Assembly (NCBI GenBank): GCA_009784765.1 | Contig: WQXP01000103.1 | Coordinates: 1-5,092 of the forward strand | Direction of reading: 5' to 3' | Length of the DNA: 5,092 nt | Source of the DNA: Oscillospiraceae bacterium | Lineage (GTDB): Bacteria > Bacillota > Clostridia > Oscillospirales > Ruminococcaceae | In this document: positions 1 to 4,400 of the stretch, piece by piece | How the letters are laid out: each line of letters begins with the position of its first letter | How positions within the stretch are numbered: the first letter of the stretch is position 1 | Translations under genes and position numbers: made by a program | Notes under the pieces: generated by a model | Databases searched by the model: none | What the model was told of the DNA's origin: nothing | The model's input: the letters and a program-made list of their open reading frames with translations, nothing else

Positions 1-414
1 AAGTTCGAGGGCGATTACGCTAATCGCAGAAACTTGGTCATCGTGAATGTTCTCGAAATAAGACATGGGTTTGTAGACTACGCCGAGGACTCCAAAGAGA
101 ATAACCATAGTCAAAAGCATAGGCAAGCACCCCGCAGCAGGGTTGTAGCCCTCTTTGGTGAGCTTGCTCATTTCTTCTTGCATTTTTGCGGTATTGCCGC
201 GATATTTCTGCTGAATGTCTTTAATCCGCGGCGCAAAAAGCTGAGTTTTAGACTGATTCTTCTGCTGTTTCACCGTAAGCGGGAACATAAGGACGCGGAC
301 GATTAGCGTGAAAATGATAATCGCACCGCCGACGTTTCCGACAAGCCCGTAGCAAAGCCGCATTACAAAACCTAATGCAGGTGTAATCACCGGTATATCG
401 AATAGAAATTCCAT
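1..414 (-). CDS. yidC: YidC/Oxa1-family membrane protein insertase, N-terminal part (cut by window edge)
   Basis: YidC inserts and folds membrane proteins in the cytoplasmic membrane, alone or with the Sec translocon. The 138 codons seen begin MEFLFDIPVITPALGFVMRL. The first core transmembrane segment (about residues 28-46) carries R40 in the stretch FTLIVRVLMFPL, matching the conserved groove arginine of the family. A charged cytoplasmic loop follows (about 49-88, KQQKNQ onward, probably two helices). Then comes the signature GYNPAAGCLPML (about 89-100), which opens the next membrane segment. There is no large N-terminal periplasmic domain as in Gram-negative YidC, and no obvious lipobox before the first core segment; both fit the short Clostridia form. 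The ATG at 414 has AAGGGG at 421-426, 6 nt upstream. The gene is last in the rpmH-rnpA-yidD-yidC series, 44 nt after yidD. The C-terminal part lies outside the window, so integrity cannot be judged. Confidence 0.96.
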   Translation of the reverse strand, partial: MEFLFDIPVITPALGFVMRLCYGLVGNVGGAIIIFTLIVRVLMFPLTVKQQKNQSKTQLFAPRIKDIQQKYRGNTAKMQEEMSKLTKEGYNPAAGCLPMLLTMVILFGVLGVVYKPMSYFENIHDDQVSAISVIALEL

Positions 415-448
415 ATAAATCCCCTTAACATAGCGTATTTAATAACTG

Positions 449-472
449 TCAATTGCCGTCAATTGCCGTCAA
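449..472. repeat. Short tandem repeat, 10-bp unit, 2.4 copies, across the yidD stop codon
   Basis: The unit TCAATTGCCG occurs at 449-458 and 459-468 and is followed by TCAA. The yidD stop codon (TCA on the plus strand at 459-461) is the first triplet of the second copy. Because each copy supplies the same last codons and a TGA, gain or loss of one unit would leave the YidD C-terminus unchanged and only alter the yidD-yidC spacing. Confidence 0.8.
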
Positions 473-674
473 CCGGGTCATACCCTCCCGGATTCCACGG
501 GTGGCAGCGCAGCAATCTGCGAATAGTCAAATAGCCGCCCTTAACCGTGCCGAAACGCTCGAAAGCGGTTACGGCGTAGGCAGAACAGCACGGAGTAAAT
601 CGGCACACAGGCGGCAGAATTTTGGATAAAGTCGCCTGATACAGCTTAATCAAGCCGATAAAGACGTATTTCAT
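459..674 (-). CDS. yidD: YidD, membrane protein insertion efficiency factor
   Basis: A small (71 aa) membrane-associated protein that assists YidC-dependent insertion; known YidD proteins are about 70-85 aa. The family signature is complete: an amphipathic N-terminus with LIKLYQ (residues 8-13), then [14 protein letters not shown] (20-33), [19 protein letters not shown] (42-60) and GGYDPV (63-68). Cysteines are at 24, 29, 30 and 57. The second Cys of the CC pair stands at the usual family cysteine, and the first replaces the Thr usually seen in CRFxPTCSxY. The ATG at 674 lies inside rnpA, giving a 29-nt overlap that suggests translational coupling. A weak AAGGTG (688-693) is 13 nt upstream, which is rather far. 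The stop is TGA, embedded in a short tandem repeat. yidC follows 44 nt later and is the functional partner. Confidence 0.96.
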   Translation of the reverse strand: MKYVFIGLIKLYQATLSKILPPVCRFTPCCSAYAVTAFERFGTVKGGYLTIRRLLRCHPWNPGGYDPVDGN

Positions 675-987
675 TGATTTGTTTTAACACCTTGGTTGAT
701 TTAAGTTCCGGGGTCTTGGCGCGTGCCACGAACACGAAATCGCACGGTTTGCCGATTTTGGCAGACAGCGTCGGCTCGGCGGCGCGAAAAGCCTCCCGCA
801 GAATACGCTTTGCGCGGCTGCGTGCAGGTGCATTCCCGACTTTCTTGCTCGCCACAACACCAAGGCGGTTGGTTTCGAGGTCGTTCGCGGCATAGTAGCA
901 GATAAAGGCGTATGTTACGACACTCCTGCCCTTCTTGAACAACCTCTGAAACTCATTCGTTGTCTTCAGTGTAGAGTAGCCCCCCAT
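646..987 (-). CDS. rnpA: Ribonuclease P protein component
   Basis: Protein subunit of RNase P, which helps the catalytic RNA cut the 5' leader from pre-tRNAs in the cytoplasm. The chosen start (ATG at 987) gives 113 aa, normal for the family. The start-proximal pattern [17 protein letters not shown] (residues 7-23) is the typical RnpA N-terminus. [21 protein letters not shown] (41-61) is the signature loop and helix, followed by ILREAFR. The usual Arg-Asn-Arg core of this motif reads R56-S57-R58 here. Near the C-terminus CDFVFVAR (82-89) forms the expected last strand. The ATG sits 4 nt after the rpmH stop (TGAGGCGATG). The only SD-like bases (GAGG) overlap that stop and lie too close, so re-initiation after rpmH is likely. 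An in-frame ATG at 1044 would add 19 residues encoded inside rpmH and is less plausible. The 3' end overlaps yidD. Confidence 0.95.
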   Translation of the reverse strand: MGGYSTLKTTNEFQRLFKKGRSVVTYAFICYYAANDLETNRLGVVASKKVGNAPARSRAKRILREAFRAAEPTLSAKIGKPCDFVFVARAKTPELKSTKVLKQINEIRLYRLD

Positions 988-991
988 CGCC

Positions 992-1126
992 TCAGTACGA
1001 GAGAGATTTCCTGCCCTTAGCACGGCGTGCCGATAAAATCGCACGGCCGCTTCTTGTCGCCATTCTTTTTCTGAAGCCGTGTTCTCTTTGCCGCTGGCGT
1101 TTTTTTGGCTGATAAGTTCTTTTCAT
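992..1126 (-). CDS. rpmH: Large-subunit ribosomal protein bL34
   Basis: A very small, basic protein (44 aa) of the 50S subunit that binds 23S rRNA. The translation begins [20 protein letters not shown] and goes on [20 protein letters not shown]. This matches the L34 pattern MKRTYQPxxxxRxxxHGFRxRM...GRxxLxxRRxKGRxxL along its whole length. Start ATG at 1126 has GGAGGTG (1133-1139) 6 nt upstream; stop TGA is at 992-994. The gene is first in the cluster, with a sigma-A type promoter at 1177-1205. It is followed by rnpA after 4 nt, the usual arrangement in bacteria. Confidence 0.97.
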   Translation of the reverse strand: MKRTYQPKKRQRQREHGFRKRMATRSGRAILSARRAKGRKSLSY

Positions 1127-1132
1127 GATTTA

Positions 1133-1139
1133 CACCTCC
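1133..1139 (-). promoter_or_regulatory. Ribosome binding site of rpmH
   Basis: GGAGGTG on the minus strand, 6 nt before the ATG at 1126. It is a near-perfect Shine-Dalgarno match and fixes the start of this short gene. Confidence 0.9.
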
Positions 1140-1159
1140 GTAGTGAATAATAAGTTGCG

Positions 1160-1188
1160 TTGACACTAACTTATTAAGTATACATAAT
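1160..1188 (+). promoter_or_regulatory. Possible upstream rightward promoter, fully overlapping the rpmH promoter
   Basis: A perfect TTGACA (1160-1165), a 17-bp spacer and CATAAT (1183-1188, 5 of 6 to TATAAT) point toward the cellulase gene. The -10 box directly abuts the -10 box of the leftward rpmH promoter (1177-1182), and both promoters are symmetric about 1182.5. The missing first T of the -10 box would weaken it. Activity is inferred from sequence only. Confidence 0.5.
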
Positions 1189-1205
1189 TTATTTCCCTTT
1201 GTCAA
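1177..1205 (-). promoter_or_regulatory. Sigma-A type promoter of the rpmH-rnpA-yidD-yidC cluster
   Basis: Reading the minus strand, a perfect TTGACA (1205-1200) is followed by a 17-bp spacer and TATACT (1182-1177, 5 of 6 to TATAAT). The expected start of transcription is near 1170, giving a leader of about 44 nt before rpmH. No other promoter is apparent within the cluster, so all four genes are probably co-transcribed. The element shares its centre with a possible promoter on the other strand (1160-1188). Confidence 0.82.
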
Positions 1206-1259
1206 GGGGGTAAACAAAAATATTTTTCGAAAAGCCATATAAAAATATAAAAAAATGTA
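1206..1259. promoter_or_regulatory. AT-rich stretch, possible UP element of the cellulase promoter
   Basis: Between the two promoter clusters lies a strongly A/T-rich stretch with A-tracts, including TTTTTCGAAAA (1223-1233) and runs such as AAAAATATAAAAAAATG just before the -35 box at 1260. Such tracts can raise promoter strength by contacting the RNA polymerase alpha subunit. No operator with a clear dyad was recognised. This is an inference from base composition. Confidence 0.4.
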
Positions 1260-1288
1260 TTGACAGGGGGAAAAAAATATGGTAAAAT
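1260..1288 (+). promoter_or_regulatory. Main sigma-A type promoter of the GH5 cellulase gene
   Basis: A perfect TTGACA (1260-1265), a 17-bp spacer and TAAAAT (1283-1288, 5 of 6) preceded by TGG (1280-1282), an extended -10 motif. The expected start of transcription is near 1295, leaving a leader of about 60 nt. The box set lies exactly 100 bp downstream of the weaker rightward candidate at 1160-1188. The quality suggests substantial basal expression. Confidence 0.82.
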
Positions 1289-1343
1289 AGATGAAATATA
1301 TTATAAGCAGCGTTTCAGGTCAGTTACTTAGTTAAACATTAGT

Positions 1344-1349
1344 AGGAGG
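1344..1349 (+). promoter_or_regulatory. Ribosome binding site of the cellulase gene
   Basis: AGGAGG, 5 nt before the ATG at 1355. It is a full Shine-Dalgarno match and fixes the start that gives a clean signal peptide. Confidence 0.9.
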
Positions 1350-1354
1350 CAATC

Positions 1355-1453
1355 ATGAAAAAACGTATTATTTCCCTGTTAATGACAGTCGTGATGATGT
1401 TCGCACTCGTCCCGCTTGTTGATGACGCACCCATGCACCACACGTCGAGTGCA
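1355..1453 (+). other. Signal peptide of the cellulase
   Basis: Residues 1-33: basic start MKKR, hydrophobic core IISLLMTVVMMFALVPLV (5-22), then a polar region. The cleavage point is unclear; candidates are after A25, after SSA (33) or after LSA (40). It directs Sec-dependent export. A lipobox cysteine is absent, so it is not a lipoprotein. Confidence 0.85.
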
Positions 1454-4400
1454 ATCCCTGCGACCCTTTCCGCCCACGATGTGGTGGCGAGTATGGGGCC
1501 GGGCTGGAACCTCGGCAACACCTTCGACGCAACTCATATCGGTCACGGTCAGAGTTGCTCAAGTTGTACACCTAACTCGAGCAGCCCCAACAACTCATCG
1601 AGCAGTGCAGGACACTGGAGATGCGGCTTCGGCTGGTCGGGGAGCGGGATGGCAAGCCGCAGTTATGCTCAATCCACTCCTGTTGCACTTGAAACGGCGT
1701 GGCTTGGCGGAACAGCTCAGCAGACTACTCGTCAGCTCATTCAAGCAGTCAAGGCGGCGGGATTCAATACAATCAGAATTCCCGTAACCTGGTATAAAGC
1801 CACCTCCGGCCCGAGCAGCTGGACTATTCGTGCGGACTGGATGGCGCGTGTCAAGCAAGTGGTTGACTGGGCATACGCGGAAGGTATGTATGTCATTATC
1901 AACACTCACCACGAAGAGCTGATTTACAATGATTGGCTCGGTGATTCGCGCAGAACCGATTCGCAGAACTACATTACGCGAATTTGGACGCAAATCGCCA
2001 ACGAGTTCGGAACGTACAGCGAAAGAGTCATTTTCGAGGGGCTTAACGAGCCGCGCGTTCGCGGTTCAAGCGGCGAGTGGAACGGCGGAACTGCCGCTCA
2101 CCGCGAAAACCTCAACAGGCTTAATCAAGCTTTCGTAAACGCGGTTCGCGCGACGGGAACATCGCGTCCGAACAACCGTAACCGCATTCTCATGGTACCG
2201 ACATATGCGGCAAGTGCCGAAGCGGCGGCACTCACAGGATTTGCCCGCCCGAGTGACCCGACGGGTAACACCCCTAACAGAATTATTCTTTCGGTACACT
2301 CTTATATGCCTAACAACTTCGCGGGAGTAGGCAGCGGCCCACTTTCAAACACGTGGAGTGAGTCTGTCATTACTGCGATGATGGACAGAGTTATGACTCG
2401 TGCAAACGCTCTCGGAATGCCCGTCGTTTTCGGCGAGTGGGGGGCAGTTTCGCGCAGTTCATCGACTAATGAAGCGAATCGTGCGGCCTATGCGCGGTAC
2501 TACGCTCAGCAAGCGGCGCGTCGCGGAGCAGGGCACGTCTGGTGGGATAACGGAACACCAAGCTCCGGCAACCACGACCGCGTTGAAGGAAACTTCGGCT
2601 TGTTCAACCGCGCAACCGGGGCATCTTCTTTCCCGACTGTTACAGCGGGAATCATGGAAGGACACAGATTAGGCGGCGGAAGCAGTGGCGGAACAACAAC
2701 ACCTACAGTAACCCTATCCAACTCAAGCAGGACTATTTCTGCCAGAACAGGCACAGGCTCTTCTCAGACTGTAACAGTCGCGGGGACAGCTACAGGCACG
2801 GTTACACTCTCTCGCGCTTCGGGAATGCCGGCATGGCTTACCACAAGCGTCAGCGGCACTACAATCACAATCGGCCTTGCCGCTACAGGAGTGCCTACGA
2901 CGGCTCAGACAGGCTCATGGGCGGTAACAGTAACTCGCGGCGGGGTGAATGCCACGCTCACGGTAGCAGTAGATTTACCTGCACAAGCGGCACTCACGAC
3001 TATGTCGCTGTCTGCTAATACTAACCATACTTTCGCGGCAGCCGCACCGGGATACAGCGGCACAGACTTCGTGTTAGCGCGGACTGTGTCTAACAGCGGA
3101 GCTAACCCCACAGGTGCTGTTACGGTAACGCTTTCGGGAACAAATGCGAGCAGCTTTGTTCAAAGAAGCACTACCGCCCCTGCCAGCACAACATGGACGA
3201 GTAGCGCGATTACCCTCGACAGCATGAACGCCACTTCAGGGGCGCGCGGGTTTGAAATCCGCCCCCAAAGCAACTTAGCGGCGGGAACTTATACGGCGAC
3301 TGTTACGGTAACCGCTCCAAATGTTACGACAGTTGCGGCGCATTCGTTTAATATCACTTTCACTGTCGGGGGTGCAGTTGTTGCGCCGACATTCACAATG
3401 AGTCCCGCGACGTCTACCATATCTGCACGAACAGGCACAGGCTCAACCGCGACTGTTACGGCAGGGGGAACAGCCACAGGAACAATCACCCTTTCACGCC
3501 CCACGGGAATGCCCGCATGGCTTACCACCACCGTTTCAGGCGGAACTGTAGCAGTAGGATTAGCCGCAACGGGCGTACCGACGACTGCACAGACCGGTTC
3601 GTGGGTAGTAACGGCGACTCGCGGAACTTCGACTGCGACTTTCACAGTAGCAGTAAACTTGTCCGCTTCGGGGGGAAGCGAAGTCCCCGCGACATTGATT
3701 CTCACACCGACAACGGCGACGATTTCTGCGCGAACAGGCGCAGGCTCAAGCACGACGATTGCGGCAAGCGGAACAGCTACAGGAACAATCACACTTGCTC
3801 GCGGAGCGGGAATGCCCGCATGGCTGACTACAAGCGTTTCAGGAAGCAATATCACAGTCGGGCTTTCGGCAGATGTCCCTACGACTGCTCAAACAGGCTC
3901 ATGGACTGTAACGGCTACTCGTTTCAGCATAAGCACGACTTTTACAGTATCGGTAAACTTGTCCGCATCAGGCGGAACTACTCCTTCTAACGGGATTTCC
4001 CTCAGCCAAACCGGAATGCTGACTTTCCCGAGTGCGGCAGTAGGCTTCCCGGCACAACCCTCTGTGACTGTCACAGTTACCAATACCGGAACAGCAAATA
4101 CCGGCGCGTTGGCGGTTGCTTTTGTTCCCGGCGGCTCTACCCCTCCGGGGGCGTTCACCCTTGGCAGCATAAGCAGATTTCCTGACGGAATCGCTGCAGG
4201 GGCAACACGGGATTTCACAATCAATCCCAGCAGAAGTGTGAACACCACTCCGGGAACGTACACCGGAACAGTTACAGTTTCAGGGGCGAATGGAATTACT
4301 GCAAGTTTTAACGTGTCCTTCACCGTAACAGGCGAAGGCGGCACTACCGCTACTTCTGTAACTACGGCAACTTCTCCAAGCTCACCAAGCTCGCCCAGTT

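Noticed and set aside
34..306. Plus-strand open frame of 90 codons
   Set aside because: It is antisense to yidC, whose family signature is clear.
1017..1238. Minus-strand frame starting at 1238 that overlaps rpmH
   Set aside because: It reads rpmH in a wrong frame and begins upstream of the rpmH promoter; the real L34 frame starts at 1126.
1300..1305. Minus-strand TATAAT as an extra promoter for rpmH
   Set aside because: The -35 position (1323-1328) reads AGTAAC on that strand, with no resemblance to TTGACA.
1127..1354. Replication origin / DnaA boxes between rpmH and the next gene
   Set aside because: The region is AT-rich and in a suggestive place, but no TTATCCACA-like boxes were found on either strand.
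1416..1993. Open frames on both strands inside the GH5 domain (plus 1416-1787, minus 1595-1993)
   Set aside because: They overlap the catalytic domain frame, whose motifs are unmistakable; the alternatives have no family features.
3289..3855. Long minus-strand open frame (188 codons) opposite the Ig-like repeats
   Set aside because: It lies antisense to a strongly supported coding frame, has low-complexity Val/Pro/Ala composition mirroring the Thr/Ala-rich sense repeats, and has no recognisable motif or ribosome binding site.
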